Source: Hylemonella gracilis (lineage in GTDB: Bacteria; Pseudomonadota; Gammaproteobacteria; Burkholderiales; Burkholderiaceae_C). From it: DNA of 64,000 bases. The notes under the pieces are model-generated. The model was not told the origin of the DNA. It saw nothing but the letters and a program-made list of their open reading frames with translations, and made no database searches. The DNA lies in NCBI RefSeq assembly GCF_004328645.1, contig NZ_CP031395.1, forward strand, positions 310,001 to 374,000, written 5' to 3'. Position numbers and translations under genes: made by a program. How positions within the stretch are numbered: the first letter of the stretch is position 1; each line of letters begins with the position of its first letter. This document shows positions 37,509 to 46,876 of the stretch, in pieces.

Positions 37509-39074
37509 ATGAGCAATATGAAGGTATCCACGCGCTTGTCCCTGCTGATCGGTTTTCAGGCCATGCTGCTTGTCGTGATCGGCGGCCTGGGTCTGTTCGG
37601 CATTGATTCAAGCAATGTGGCCTTGAAGTCGGTCTACGAAGATCGAACCGTTCCGGCGGGTCAATTGGGAGACATAGGGGCCAGAGTGATTGCCAATCAG
37701 TTGCTCATTTCCGAAACGCTGCGCACGCCAACTCACGATGTCATTGCCAACAACACGGCGTCGGTCGAATCAAATATGGCGACGATCACCAAGACCTGGG
37801 ACGCCTACATGTTGACGTACCTGACAGCAGAGGAAGAAGTACTGGCGAAGACCTTCGCCGAAGATCGCCAGAAGTTTGTTCAGGAAGCCCTCAATCCTGC
37901 GTTGGCGGCCCTGCGCGGCAACGACATGGCGGCGGCACAGCGCCTCATGGAACAGAAAGTTCGCCCGCTGTACATCGTGGTCAAGAAAGGCATTGATGCC
38001 TTGGTGCAATTGCAGATGGACGAAGCGAAAAGGGAATACAACGTCGCGGAACAACGCCGTACACGCATCGTCGCTGCGTCCGTGACGGCCATCGTGGGCG
38101 GCATTTTCCTGGCCACCTTGCTGGGCTGGTTGATGACACGCTCCATCAGCCGCCAGCTCGGCGCCGAACCGGGCGAGGCCGCACTGGTGGCCCTTCGCGT
38201 GGGCGCGGGCAATCTGGGCACGCCGATTGAGCTGCGTCCTGGCGACACCAGCAGCCTGATGGCGCAACTCAAACTGATGCAGGGCAATCTGGCCAAGGTG
38301 GTTTCCACCGTTCGCCTGGGCAGCGTATCAGTCTCCAGCGCCAGCGCCGAAATCGCTCAGGGCAACCAAGATCTATCCGCACGCACCGAGAGCCAGGCCA
38401 GCGCGCTGGAAGAGACAGCCGCTTCGATGGAAGAACTGTCGTCGACCGTCAAGCAGAACGCTGACAACGCCCGCCAGGCCAACCAACTGGCCCAGAGCGC
38501 CAGCGCCGTGGCCGTGCAGGGTGGTGAGGTGGTCGCTCAAGTGGTCGACACCATGAAGGGCATCAGCGACTCCAGCAAGAAGATCGCCGACATCATCAAC
38601 GTGATCGATGGCATCGCCTTCCAGACCAACATCCTGGCACTCAATGCCGCCGTCGAAGCGGCGCGTGCGGGTGAACAGGGCCGCGGCTTTGCCGTGGTCG
38701 CCAGCGAGGTGCGCAATCTTGCAGGCCGCAGCGCGGACGCGGCCAAGGAGATCAAAACCTTGATCACCGACAGTGTGATCCAGGTGGCGCAAGGCAACGC
38801 TTTGGTTGACCAGGCCGGCAATACCATGAACGAAGTGGTCAGCAGCATCCGTCGGGTGACGGACATCATGGGTGAGATCAGCTCGGCCAGCGTCGAGCAG
38901 AGCGCTGGCGTGTCCCAGGTGGGCGAGGCCGTGACGCAGATGGACCAGGCCACGCAGCAGAACGCGGCCTTGGTCGAGGAAATGGCCGCGGCTGCCAGCA
39001 GCCTGAAGAATCAGGCACAGGAACTGGTGCAGGCCGTGGCCGTCTTCCAACTGGACGCCACGAACGAAAACTAG
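37509..39074 (+). CDS. Methyl-accepting chemotaxis protein 1 (4HB sensor)
   Basis: A 521-residue chemoreceptor. TM1 is at ~8-30 ([20 protein letters not shown]), followed by a four-helix-bundle periplasmic domain (~31-190) and TM2 at ~191-213 ([20 protein letters not shown]). HAMP and the signalling domain follow, with the hairpin tip [20 protein letters not shown] and [18 protein letters not shown]. The C-terminus ([10 protein letters not shown]) has no CheR-docking pentapeptide. AGGA upstream supports the start at 37509. Its cassette has lost cheY and cheW. DNA of the signalling half is almost identical to that of receptor 3 in long blocks. Confidence 0.94.
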   Translation: MSNMKVSTRLSLLIGFQAMLLVVIGGLGLFGIDSSNVALKSVYEDRTVPAGQLGDIGARVIANQLLISETLRTPTHDVIANNTASVESNMATITKTWDAYMLTYLTAEEEVLAKTFAEDRQKFVQEALNPALAALRGNDMAAAQRLMEQKVRPLYIVVKKGIDALVQLQMDEAKREYNVAEQRRTRIVAASVTAIVGGIFLATLLGWLMTRSISRQLGAEPGEAALVALRVGAGNLGTPIELRPGDTSSLMAQLKLMQGNLAKVVSTVRLGSVSVSSASAEIAQGNQDLSARTESQASALEETAASMEELSSTVKQNADNARQANQLAQSASAVAVQGGEVVAQVVDTMKGISDSSKKIADIINVIDGIAFQTNILALNAAVEAARAGEQGRGFAVVASEVRNLAGRSADAAKEIKTLITDSVIQVAQGNALVDQAGNTMNEVVSSIRRVTDIMGEISSASVEQSAGVSQVGEAVTQMDQATQQNAALVEEMAAAASSLKNQAQELVQAVAVFQLDATNEN

Positions 39075-39179
39075 GCCACAGTGCCAGCGCCGGGACTCGC
39101 CACCCAGGCGCAAACCAGCTTTGCATTTCATTCGGGCGTTGAGCCGCAGCTCGCTCCCTCGATCCGCCGAACCAGACCC

Positions 39180-39208
39180 ACCCTGACCGCGCAAGCGGAC
39201 CGGGGTTT
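39180..39208 (+). terminator. Imperfect terminator copy after receptor 1
   Basis: CCCTGACCGC-GCAA-GCGGACCGGGG followed by TTT. The CCGC/GCGG stem is capped by a GCAA tetraloop, with outer pairs imperfect. It is a diverged copy of the cleaner hairpin at 42245-42272 and occupies the same position in the repeated unit. Confidence 0.5.
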
Positions 39209-39238
39209 CACGCATTTCAAGCGACGGGGCCCATGGCG

Positions 39239-39256
39239 CATGGCCTACTGAACTGA
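39239..39256 (+). pseudogene. Fossil of the response-regulator 3' end before cassette 2
   Basis: CATGGCCTACTGAACTGA here matches the last 18 bases of the regulator gene (CATGGCCTGCTGAACTGA, 37230-37247) at 17 positions. Its distance to the following palindrome is also the same within two bases (35 versus 37). It marks the left end of the duplicated unit. Confidence 0.6.
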
Positions 39257-39292
39257 GCTGAACCTGCCCAAATCGGGCCAGGCAGGCCTCGG

Positions 39293-39391
39293 GGTAGGAG
39301 TCGTCCTACCCCAGCCAGCCGATTCCCACACCCGAACCGGCCGCGTCCGATGGTGCGCGATGCCTCCCGCCGGCACCATGACGGTCATGAA
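39293..39391 (+). promoter_or_regulatory. Chemoreceptor-cassette leader element, copy 2
   Basis: The best palindrome of the four: GGGGTAGGA-GTCG-TCCTACCCC (39291-39312), a perfect 9-bp inverted repeat. It is followed by CCGATTCCCACACCCGAACC, GTCCGATGG and CCGGCACCATGACGGTCATG. In this copy the terminal ATGs are the functional start of cheY. It probably holds the operator and promoter of the cheY-cheW-mcp operon. Confidence 0.7.
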
Positions 39392-39776
39392 AATTCTGGT
39401 CGTCGACGATTCCGAACTGATCCGCTTCCGCCTGGTTCGCCAGATCGAGGCCATCCCCGGTGTCGACCGGGTGCTGACGGCTTCCGGCTGCATGGTGGCG
39501 CAGCATTTGGTGGCCAGCATGCAGGCCACGCTGGCGTTGGTGGTGCTGGACCTGCACCTGCCCGACGGCGATCCCGTGCGCCTGATTCCGCAGTTCAAGC
39601 GCGAGCACCAGGACCTGAAGGTGATCGTGCTGACCAACGATGCGACGGACTACAACCGCCAGCGCTGCCTACAGGCGGGCGCCGACGGATTCTTCGACAA
39701 ATCCACCGAGTTCGAGCAGTTGCTGACGCAACTGCGCCAATTGTCTGACCCTGCCTTTCCCCGGAGAAGCTCATGA
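39378..39776 (+). CDS. Single-domain response regulator, CheY-like
   Basis: A 132-residue lone receiver domain: ILVVDDSEL (acidic pair), phospho-Asp ~58 in LVVLDLHLPDG, Thr in IVLTNDAT and Lys in FFDKSTE. There is no output domain. ATGs at 39360, 39378 and 39387 are all in frame. The block conserved between cassettes begins at 39378 and the product from 39387 would start MKILVVDDS, so either of the last two is likely. Its stop overlaps the cheW start (ATGA). It is the only complete cheY in the cluster. It may tune a receptor array locally rather than be the main flagellar CheY; cheA is not in the window. Confidence 0.9.
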   Translation: MTVMKILVVDDSELIRFRLVRQIEAIPGVDRVLTASGCMVAQHLVASMQATLALVVLDLHLPDGDPVRLIPQFKREHQDLKVIVLTNDATDYNRQRCLQAGADGFFDKSTEFEQLLTQLRQLSDPAFPRRSS

Positions 39777-40276
39777 GCACCGTATTGAATCACGCACCAC
39801 AAGCCGCGCGCACCGACGCACCGACACCCATCCGCGAGTTCCTGGCCTTCAAGCTGGGCAACGAGGAGTACGGCGTGGACATCCTGCGCGTACAGGAAAT
39901 CCGCTCCTACGAACAACCTACCCACATGGTCAACGCGCCGGATCACGTTCTGGGTGTGGTGAACCTGCGCGGCGTGATCGTCCCCATCATCGACATGCGC
40001 ATCCAATTCGGACTGCCAGAAGTCAGGTACGACAACTTCACCGTCGTCATCGTGCTCAACATCGGCAACAAAGTGGTCGGCATGGTGGTGGACGCCGTCT
40101 CCGACGTCATCACGTTGACACCCGAACAACTGCGCCCCGCACCCGAGATTTCTGGCGCCATCGATTCAAGCGCCGTGCTCGCCCTGGGCACGGTCAACGA
40201 CCGCATGCTGATCCTGCTCGACATCGAGAAGGTCATGGGTACAAGCAACACCGAGTCGATCGCCCAGGCCGTCTGA
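39773..40276 (+). CDS. cheW: CheW coupling protein, copy 1
   Basis: A 167-residue CheW that links receptors to CheA. Conserved segments are [50 protein letters not shown] and [18 protein letters not shown]. It overlaps cheY by 4 bases and precedes the mcp by 30 bases in cassette 2. It is about 90% identical in protein to the copy at 42466, except in the last residues (MGTSNTESIAQAV here). Confidence 0.95.
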   Translation: MSTVLNHAPQAARTDAPTPIREFLAFKLGNEEYGVDILRVQEIRSYEQPTHMVNAPDHVLGVVNLRGVIVPIIDMRIQFGLPEVRYDNFTVVIVLNIGNKVVGMVVDAVSDVITLTPEQLRPAPEISGAIDSSAVLALGTVNDRMLILLDIEKVMGTSNTESIAQAV

Positions 40277-40306
40277 CACCTCATCTCTGCATTTCTGGAG
40301 CCTCTC

Positions 40307-42063
40307 ATGAACACCATCACCGTCGCACGCCGACTCGCGACCGCCTTCGGAGCGGTCATCCTCGTTTTCCTACTGGTTGGCGGCGTAGCACTGTACAGCT
40401 CGGCCAAGCTGGCCGAGGCCAACAAGTGGAACACCCACACCTACAAAGTCCTGACCCTGGGCGACGAAATGCTGGAAAGCATGATCAACATGGAAACCGG
40501 CGCCCGCGGTTTCCTACTCGGGGGGAGGACCGTTTCCTCGACCCCTGGAACAAGGGCATCCAGGTTTTCGACAAGTCCTGGAACGAAGTCAAGGCGCTGA
40601 CGTCCGACAACCCGGAACAGCAAAAGCGCCTGGATGAAATGCGCAAGCGGAACAACGAGTTCATGGCGGTCGGCAAGGAAATGATCCAGTTTCGTCGCGA
40701 GGTGAGCGAGGGCAAGCGGACCATGGGCGACTTCGTGACAGAGTTCAAGCTGGGCAGGGACAAAGCCGCCATGGACGGTTTTCGCAAACTGCACGACGAA
40801 TTCGACACGGCAGAACGTGATTTGCTGGTCGTACGTGACGCGGCAGCCGAGCGCTTTCAGTCTCTCAACCGCAACGTGGTGATCTTTGGTTCCCTGGTCG
40901 CGGTGCTGATCGCGGCGGGCCTCGGATTCTGGGTCACGCGCGCCATCACGGGGCAGTTGGGCGGCGAACCGGACTACGCCGCCAACGTGGCCAGGGAAAT
41001 CGCCGCTGGCAATCTGCTGGTCGATGTGCAAACCAAAGCCGGCGACAGAGCCAGCCTGCTGGCGGTCATGAAGGAAATGCGTGACAGTCTGGCGCAGGTC
41101 GTCTCACGCGTACGACAGGGCGCCGAGGCCGTTTCCACCGCCAGCGCCGAAATCGCCCAAGGCAACTCCGACCTGTCCAGCCGCACCGAAAGTCAGGCCA
41201 GCTCGCTGGAGGAAACCGCCGCGTCGATGGAGGAACTCGGCTCCACCGTGAAGCAGAACGCCGATAACTCCCGCCAGGCCAATCAACTTGCGCAAGGCGC
41301 CAGCACGGTGGCCATCAAGGGCGGGGAGGTCGTGGCCCAGGTGGTCAGCACCATGCAAGACATCAACGACTCGAGTCGTCGCATCGCCGACATCATCAAC
41401 GTGATCGACGGCATCGCCTTCCAAACCAACATCCTGGCCTTGAACGCCGCCGTGGAAGCGGCCCGTGCTGGCGAGCAGGGTCGTGGCTTCGCCGTCGTGG
41501 CGGGTGAGGTGCGCAACTTGGCAGGCCGCAGCGCGGATGCGGCCAAGGAAATCAAGCAACTGATCAACGAAAGCGTCGGCCGCGTCGAGCAGGGGACGAC
41601 CCTGGTGGACCAGGCAGGTCGGACCATGGACGAAGTGGTGGCCAGCATCAAGCGCGTGACCGACATCATGGGCGAGATCAGCGCGGCCAGCATCGAGCAA
41701 AGCGCCGGCGTTGGACAGGTGGGTGAAGCCGTGACCAATATGGACCAGGTCACGCAACAGAACGCCGCACTGGTGGAAGAGATGTCCGCCGCCGCGTCCA
41801 GCTTGAACACGCAAGCGCAGGATCTGGTGCAGGTCGTCTCGGTCTTCAAACTGAGCGCCACCCAGGGGCAGGCAACTCAGAGTGTGTCCTCCGTGAAAGC
41901 GCCCAGCCCGAAACACCTGACAGCAGCCAGAGTGGCGCGACCCAAGGCACTCAAGCCCGCTGGCACCACCACGCTGACGGCGCTGGCTGCCCCAAACGCC
42001 AAGGCCAGCGAACCCCGTGCTGAGAAATCCGGCCCGGCGGGCGACAACTGGGAAAGCTTCTGA
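40307..42063 (+). pseudogene. Methyl-accepting chemotaxis protein 2 (CHASE3 sensor), frameshifted in a G run
   Basis: The start is MNTITVARRLATAFGAVILV, with GGAG upstream. The frame breaks at a run of six G (40520-40525). With seven G, the protein reads through FLLGGEDRFLDPWNKG to the stop at 42063, giving 585 residues. Domains would be TM1, a periplasmic CHASE3-like sensor (NMETGARGFLLGGEDRFLDP), TM2 (VIFGSLVAVLIAAGLGFWVT), HAMP and the signalling hairpin ([20 protein letters not shown]). An Ala/Pro/Lys-rich linker leads to NWESF at the very C-terminus, a CheR/CheB docking pentapeptide. The break may be a sequencing error, a real mutation or a phase-variable tract. The downstream frame shows no other damage. 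Confidence 0.88.
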
Positions 42064-42244
42064 ACTTGCTTGGCAACACAGCGTCAGCCTCCGAGGGGCT
42101 GCGGCTGATGCCAGGCCGGTGCAAAGCGATCTGAGCCAAGACCATGGTCGTGACATCAATTCAGATTGCATAGACCGGTACCGACGGTTCAGGCAGTGTC
42201 TGATTCGTCTGGATCACTCGCTACAAACAAGGCCATGAGACCAA

Positions 42245-42272
42245 CCCCGGCCGCGCAAGCGGACCGGGGTTT
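42245..42272 (+). terminator. Intrinsic terminator between cassettes 2 and 3
   Basis: CCCCGGCCGC-GCAA-GCGG-A-CCGGGG then TTT: a 10-bp stem with one bulged A and a GNRA-type tetraloop, followed by a short T-run. It ends transcription from receptor 2 and insulates cassette 3. A diverged copy lies at 39180-39208. A further remnant, GACCGCGCGAGCGG, occurs near 44772. Confidence 0.6.
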
Positions 42273-42310
42273 GCGCGCAGCTTTGGGGCGGCGCCTCACT
42301 GTGGGTCGCG

Positions 42311-42408
42311 GATAGGAATCGCCCTACCCACACCAGCCAATTCCGATACCCGAACAGGCCCAGTCCGATAGCGCGCGGCACCTTGCGCCGGCACCATGAC
42401 GGTCATGA
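42311..42408 (+). promoter_or_regulatory. Chemoreceptor-cassette leader element, copy 3
   Basis: The palindrome is TAGGAATCGCCCTA (42313-42326). It is followed by CCAATTCCGATACCCGAAC, GTCCGATAGCGCGCGGCA and GCACCATGACGGTCATGAAA, colinear with copies 1 and 2. Here it should drive cheW copy 2 and receptor 3. The palindrome is less perfect in the outer positions than copy 2. Confidence 0.68.
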
Positions 42409-42465
42409 AAAGTGGCTGACGCAACGGCGTCAACTGTCCGATTCAACCCGTCCCCGGAGCCCCTC
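42396..42465 (+). pseudogene. cheY deletion scar, cassette 3
   Basis: The sequence begins with the cheY start (ATGACGGTCATGAAAA) and then jumps directly to a match of the cheY 3' end. GCTGACGCAACGGCGTCAAC here corresponds to GCTGACGCAACTGCGCCAAT at 39723, and continues in step through to the CCCCGGAG before the cheW start. An internal deletion has removed nearly all of cheY while keeping both ends, leaving a very short frame that stops after a few codons. Confidence 0.7.
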
Positions 42466-42945
42466 ATGAGCACTGTCCTGCGTCCCGCGCCACAAGGCGC
42501 CAACGCCCCCACCAACATCCGCGAGTTCCTGGCCTTCAAGCTGGGCGACGAAGAGTACGGCGTGGACATCCTGCGCGTGCAGGAAATCCGCTCCTACGAG
42601 CACCCCACCCGCATGGTCAACGCGCCAGGCCACGTCCTGGGCGTGGTGAACCTGCGCGGCGTGATCGTCCCGATCATCGACATGCGCATTCAGTTTGGCC
42701 TGCATGACGTCAAGTACGACGGCTTCACCGTGGTCATTGTGCTGAACATCGGCAGCAAAGTGGTGGGCATGGTGGTGGATGCCGTCTCCGACGTCATCAC
42801 CCTGGCGCCCGAGCAGTTGCGCCCGGCGCCGGAGATCTCCGGCGCCATCGATTCGAGCGCCGTGCTCGCCTTGGGAACGGTCAATGACCGGATGCTGATT
42901 CTGCTGGACATCGAAAAAGTCCTGGTCGATTCCTCCGTGCAATGA
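42466..42945 (+). CDS. cheW: CheW coupling protein, copy 2
   Basis: A 159-residue CheW almost identical to the copy at 39773 ([50 protein letters not shown]). It differs mainly at surface positions and in a shorter C-terminus ([10 protein letters not shown]). The start at 42466 matches that of copy 1; the frame extends upstream to 42412 through the cheY scar. The downstream mcp begins 37 bases later. Having two CheW proteins allows receptor-specific coupling, but they may be redundant. Confidence 0.95.
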   Translation: MSTVLRPAPQGANAPTNIREFLAFKLGDEEYGVDILRVQEIRSYEHPTRMVNAPGHVLGVVNLRGVIVPIIDMRIQFGLHDVKYDGFTVVIVLNIGSKVVGMVVDAVSDVITLAPEQLRPAPEISGAIDSSAVLALGTVNDRMLILLDIEKVLVDSSVQ

Positions 42946-42982
42946 AGTCGCGCCACGTCCCGCAAAACACTGGAGAAACACC

Positions 42983-44590
42983 ATGAAATTCTTGAACAAT
43001 TACCCCATCGGAAAACGCCTGGGTGCTGCGTTCGGCCTGGTCCTGTTGCTGCTCGCCACTTGCGCTTCGATCGGCGTATGGCGCCTGCAGGAGCTGGCGC
43101 AAACCGCCCGTGTGATGGGCACGACGGACAACGAGCGCCTGCGCCAGGTCGCCGCCTGGCGCGGTGCCATCGAACTGAACTGGACACGCACCCGTGCCGC
43201 CCTGAACGAGACCGACCCGAGCCGCATCAAGGCCTGGCAGGCGGAGATGGACCAGACCTCGGCGATGGTGACGGAGATCAGCCAGAAGGCCGTAGCGATG
43301 ATCACGTCCGAGGAAGGCAAGGCCCTGGTGGCGGTCGTGGCCAAGGGCCGGGAAAACTACCGCAGCCCACGTTCCGAGGCCCTGAAACGCAGGCTCGCCG
43401 GCGAGGACGTCTCGGCTTTCGTGGAACAGCAGTTGAGACCTCTGTCGGAAACCTATATCGCCGCGCTGCAACGACTTGAACAGCACCAGCGGGCATTGTT
43501 TGATGAGGAATTGGAGAAGGCCGAAGAGGCCGCCGCCCAGGGACGCTGGATCATCATTGGATCAGCCCTGGTCGCCCTGGGTCTGGGCATCGGCGCCATC
43601 CTGTTGCTGACTCGCTCCATCGTGCCTCCGCTGCGTCAAGCCGTGAAAAGCGCCGAGGCCATTGCCCAGGGCAAGCTGAACCACCCCATCGCGGTTGAGG
43701 GGCGTGACGAACTGGCGCAGATGCTCGGCGCCCTGGTGCAGATGAAGACCAGCCTGTCGGACATCGTGGGACGCGTGCGCCAAGGCAGTGAGTCAGTCTC
43801 CACGGCGAGTGCCGAGATCGCCCAAGGCAACCACGATCTCTCGGCACGCACCGAGAGCCAGGCCAGCGCGTTGGAAGAGACGGCCGCTTCGATGGAAGAA
43901 CTGTCGTCGACCGTCAAGCAAAACGCCGACAACGCCCGCCAGGCCAACCAACTGGCCCAGAGCGCCAGCGCCGTGGCAATCAATGGTGGCGAGGTAGTGA
44001 ATCAAGTTGTGGGCACCATGAAGGACATCAGCGACTCCAGCAAGAAAATCGCCGACATCATCGGCGTGATCGACGGCATCGCCTTCCAGACCAACATCCT
44101 GGCCCTCAATGCGGCCGTGGAAGCCGCCCGGGCTGGCGAACAAGGTCGCGGTTTCGCGGTGGTGGCTAGCGAGGTGCGCAACCTGGCTGGACGCAGCGCG
44201 GACGCCGCCAAGGAGATCAAGATGCTGATCACCGCCAGCGTGGCCCGGGTAGCGCAAGGCAATGCACTGGCCGACCAGGCGGGCAACACCATGACCGAGG
44301 TAGTCAGCAGCATCCGCCGGGTGACCGACATCATGGGCGAGATCAGCGCCGCCAGTCTTGAGCAGAGCTCTGGCGTGTCCCAGGTGGGCGAGGCCGTGAC
44401 GCAGATGGATCAGGCCACGCAACAGAATGCGGCCTTGGTCGAGGAAATGGCCGCAGCGGCCAGCAGCCTCCAGAGCCAGGCCGGCGAACTGGTGGAGTCC
44501 GTGGCGATCTTCAAGCTGGACAGCAACCACAAGAACGCCGCGGTGGTGGTGCCCACCCCTTCCGCCACTCGTGTATTGACCGCGTCTTGA
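42983..44590 (+). CDS. Methyl-accepting chemotaxis protein 3 (4HB sensor)
   Basis: A 535-residue chemoreceptor. TM1 is at ~14-34 ([19 protein letters not shown]). A four-helix-bundle periplasmic domain (~35-185, with [20 protein letters not shown]) precedes TM2 at ~190-212 ([20 protein letters not shown]). HAMP and the signalling domain follow, with the usual tip [20 protein letters not shown]. The C-terminus ([11 protein letters not shown]) lacks a CheR pentapeptide. TGGAGAAACACC supports the start. The sensor domain differs from receptor 1 although both are 4HB type, while the signalling halves share long identical DNA blocks. Confidence 0.94.
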   Translation: MKFLNNYPIGKRLGAAFGLVLLLLATCASIGVWRLQELAQTARVMGTTDNERLRQVAAWRGAIELNWTRTRAALNETDPSRIKAWQAEMDQTSAMVTEISQKAVAMITSEEGKALVAVVAKGRENYRSPRSEALKRRLAGEDVSAFVEQQLRPLSETYIAALQRLEQHQRALFDEELEKAEEAAAQGRWIIIGSALVALGLGIGAILLLTRSIVPPLRQAVKSAEAIAQGKLNHPIAVEGRDELAQMLGALVQMKTSLSDIVGRVRQGSESVSTASAEIAQGNHDLSARTESQASALEETAASMEELSSTVKQNADNARQANQLAQSASAVAINGGEVVNQVVGTMKDISDSSKKIADIIGVIDGIAFQTNILALNAAVEAARAGEQGRGFAVVASEVRNLAGRSADAAKEIKMLITASVARVAQGNALADQAGNTMTEVVSSIRRVTDIMGEISAASLEQSSGVSQVGEAVTQMDQATQQNAALVEEMAAAASSLQSQAGELVESVAIFKLDSNHKNAAVVVPTPSATRVLTAS

Positions 44591-44823
44591 CCCTCTCCCG
44601 GCGCCGGGCGCGCGCCTCTGCACAAGATTAACAAGGTCGCGCGTCTGCAATCTCTGATCCCAGCCAAAGCTGGCGGAATCGCTCCCCCTGTCCAAGATCG
44701 GCAGGGACGATTGGAGCAGTTTTTTATTCATCCGGAGCGCCGGCCGCGAATCGAGCGATGAGACAGATTCCGACCGCGCGAGCGGCGCAGGGTCCGCGCT
44801 GAACGCACCGAAAGCGGATCTCG

Positions 44824-44922
44824 GTTAGGAACCGTCCTACCCCGCGCCATCCGATTCCGACGGTCAAACCGGCCGTGTCTGATGGCGAGACATGGCTTGC
44901 ATCAGCACCATGAGGGTCATGA
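44824..44922 (+). promoter_or_regulatory. Chemoreceptor-cassette leader element, copy 4
   Basis: The palindrome is TAGGA-ACCG-TCCTA (44826-44839), then CCATCCGATTCCGACGG, AAACCGGCCGTGTCTGATGG and CAGCACCATGAGGGTCATGA. It aligns with the other three copies with a single one-base insertion after the palindrome. The palindrome is kept better than the coding fossils that follow, which argues that it is functional. Confidence 0.68.
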
Positions 44923-44929
44923 ACAGCGT

Positions 44930-44964
44930 TGCTGATCCCGCTCGACATCGAAAGACTCATGAGT
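44930..44964 (+). pseudogene. cheW tail fossil, cassette 4
   Basis: TGCTGATCCCGCTCGACATC followed by GAAAGACTCATGAGT matches the cheW copy-1 3' end (TGCTGATCCTGCTCGACATC, GAGAAGGTCATGGGT) at about 29 of 35 positions. It follows the leader element by a few bases. All of cheY and most of cheW have been deleted from this cassette. Confidence 0.6.
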
Positions 44965-45081
44965 CACCTCGATCCGGGACTGGCTTCTTCTCAATGCAAT
45001 GGCAACAGCCAGCGATGACAGGACATTTTTCTGAAGAGGCGCCGCGACCACAAAGGCGCCGCAACTCTATGAGGTAACACC

Positions 45082-46836
45082 ATGTTCAATTTGAATTCCA
45101 TGAGCATTTCCAAACGCCTGGGTGCGCTTATCGCAAGCGCCCTGCTGGGCATCTGCGCGATGGCCATCGTCTTTCTGATCTCGGAAAAAAAACTGGTAAT
45201 GGAGGAGCGCCAGGCCGGCGTGCGCCAGACCGTCGAAGTCTCCTATGACCTGATCGTGCACTTTCATGACCTGGTCAGCAAGGGAAAATTGAGCGAGGAC
45301 GAAGGCAAACAGCGCGCCTTGGAAGCCATCAAGGCATTGCGTTACAGCGGCGCCGAGTATTTTTGGATCAACGACATGCATCCGACGATGGTCATGCACC
45401 CGATCCGTCCGGAACTCGATGGCAAGGATCTGACCGAGAACAGGGACCCGACGGGAAAACAGCTGTTCGTGGAGTTTGTCCAAATCGTCAAGGCCCATGG
45501 ATCAGGTTTTGTCTTTTACATGTGGCCGAAGCCCGGCAGCGACAAACCGGCACAGAAGGTCTCCTACGTCAAAGGTTTCGCTCCATGGGGTTGGGTTGTC
45601 GGCTCGGGTGTTTATGTTGACAACGTGGACGCGGTGGTCATGAATCGCGCGATCAGCATGGGCATCGGCACCCTGCTGCTGGGTGCGGCCTTGCTGGGAA
45701 GCGGCTTGCTGATTGCGCGCAGTCTGCTGCGCCAACTCGGTGGAGAGCCAGCCTACGCAGCTGCGGTGATGCAAGGCATTTCCGCTGGCGATCTCAGCAT
45801 CGACATCAAACTCAAGAAAAACGATCAATCCAGCCTGCTGTATGCCCTCAAAGCCATGCGTGACAGCATGGCCGGCATCGTCGGGCGCGTGCGCCAGAGC
45901 AGCGAGTCGGTCTCTTCGGCCAGCGCCGAAATTGCCCAAGGCAATCAGGACCTTTCCGCCCGCACGGAGAATCAGGCCAGCGCACTGGAAGAAACCGCTG
46001 CCAGCATGGAAGAGTTGTCTTCCACCGTCAAACAGAACGCCGACAATGCCCGTCAAGCCAACCAGCTCGCCCAGAGCGCGAGCACCGTGGCCGTGCAAGG
46101 GGGTGAAGTGGTGACCCAGGTTGTGAGCACCATGAAGGGCATCAGCGACAGCTCGAGGAAGATCGCCGACATCATCGGCGTGATCGACGGCATCGCCTTC
46201 CAGACCAACATCCTGGCACTGAACGCGGCGGTGGAGGCCGCACGTGCAGGTGAACAGGGCCGAGGCTTCGCCGTGGTAGCCGGCGAGGTGCGCAACCTGG
46301 CCAGTCGCAGCGCGGAAGCAGCCAAGGAGATCAAGACTTTGATCACCGACAGTGTCAACCGGGTGGAGCAGGGCAGCGCACTGGCCGATCAGGCCGGTAG
46401 CACCATGCACAACGTTGTCAGCAGCATCCGCCGGGTGACCGACATCATGGGAGAGATCAGCGCGGCCAGCGTCGAACAAAGCACGGGTGTGTCTCAAGTG
46501 GGCGAAGCCGTGACGCAGATGGACCAAGCCACGCAGCAGAACGCGGCACTGGTGGAAGAGATGGCCGCGGCGGCCAGCAGCCTCAAGAGCCAGGCCCAGG
46601 AACTGGTACAGGCCGTGGCCGTGTTCAAGCTCAACAACAAAAACAGCAATGCCGTGGCGCTCGCCCCGATGGCCATGCGTGCAAACGCTGCCGCCCTACC
46701 TCATCAGAATGCGGTACGTCACTCGCCTGAACACGCAAACAATATGGCGCACCGATCGCCCCAGACGGCCTCTTCGCACTCGAAGCCCGCCCGATTTGCA
46801 AAGATGGGCGCTGACGACGATTGGGGCGTGTTCTGA
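45082..46836 (+). CDS. Methyl-accepting chemotaxis protein 4 (sCache_2 sensor)
   Basis: A 584-residue chemoreceptor. TM1 is at ~13-33 ([20 protein letters not shown]). A periplasmic single-Cache (sCache_2) domain spans ~40-185: [36 protein letters not shown] and [20 protein letters not shown]2 is at ~195-217. HAMP and the signalling domain with [20 protein letters not shown] follow. The C-terminal tail ends DDDWGVF, which keeps the W and F of the CheR-docking pentapeptide but not its consensus. AGGTAAC upstream supports the start. sCache_2 domains in this context usually bind small organic acids; the ligand is not known. Confidence 0.94.
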   Translation: MFNLNSMSISKRLGALIASALLGICAMAIVFLISEKKLVMEERQAGVRQTVEVSYDLIVHFHDLVSKGKLSEDEGKQRALEAIKALRYSGAEYFWINDMHPTMVMHPIRPELDGKDLTENRDPTGKQLFVEFVQIVKAHGSGFVFYMWPKPGSDKPAQKVSYVKGFAPWGWVVGSGVYVDNVDAVVMNRAISMGIGTLLLGAALLGSGLLIARSLLRQLGGEPAYAAAVMQGISAGDLSIDIKLKKNDQSSLLYALKAMRDSMAGIVGRVRQSSESVSSASAEIAQGNQDLSARTENQASALEETAASMEELSSTVKQNADNARQANQLAQSASTVAVQGGEVVTQVVSTMKGISDSSRKIADIIGVIDGIAFQTNILALNAAVEAARAGEQGRGFAVVAGEVRNLASRSAEAAKEIKTLITDSVNRVEQGSALADQAGSTMHNVVSSIRRVTDIMGEISAASVEQSTGVSQVGEAVTQMDQATQQNAALVEEMAAAASSLKSQAQELVQAVAVFKLNNKNSNAVALAPMAMRANAAALPHQNAVRHSPEHANNMAHRSPQTASSHSKPARFAKMGADDDWGVF

Positions 46837-46876
46837 AACCTGCAGCCCTGTCGCAGGAGCGGGCCCCGCCGGGGAC

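Noticed and set aside
44591..44823. Additional gene or complete terminator after receptor 3
   Set aside because: There is a CCCGGCGCCGGG palindrome and a TTTTTT run, but they are not adjacent. The conserved terminator of the other cassettes is only a degraded remnant here (GACCGCGCGAGCGG). No coding frame stands out.
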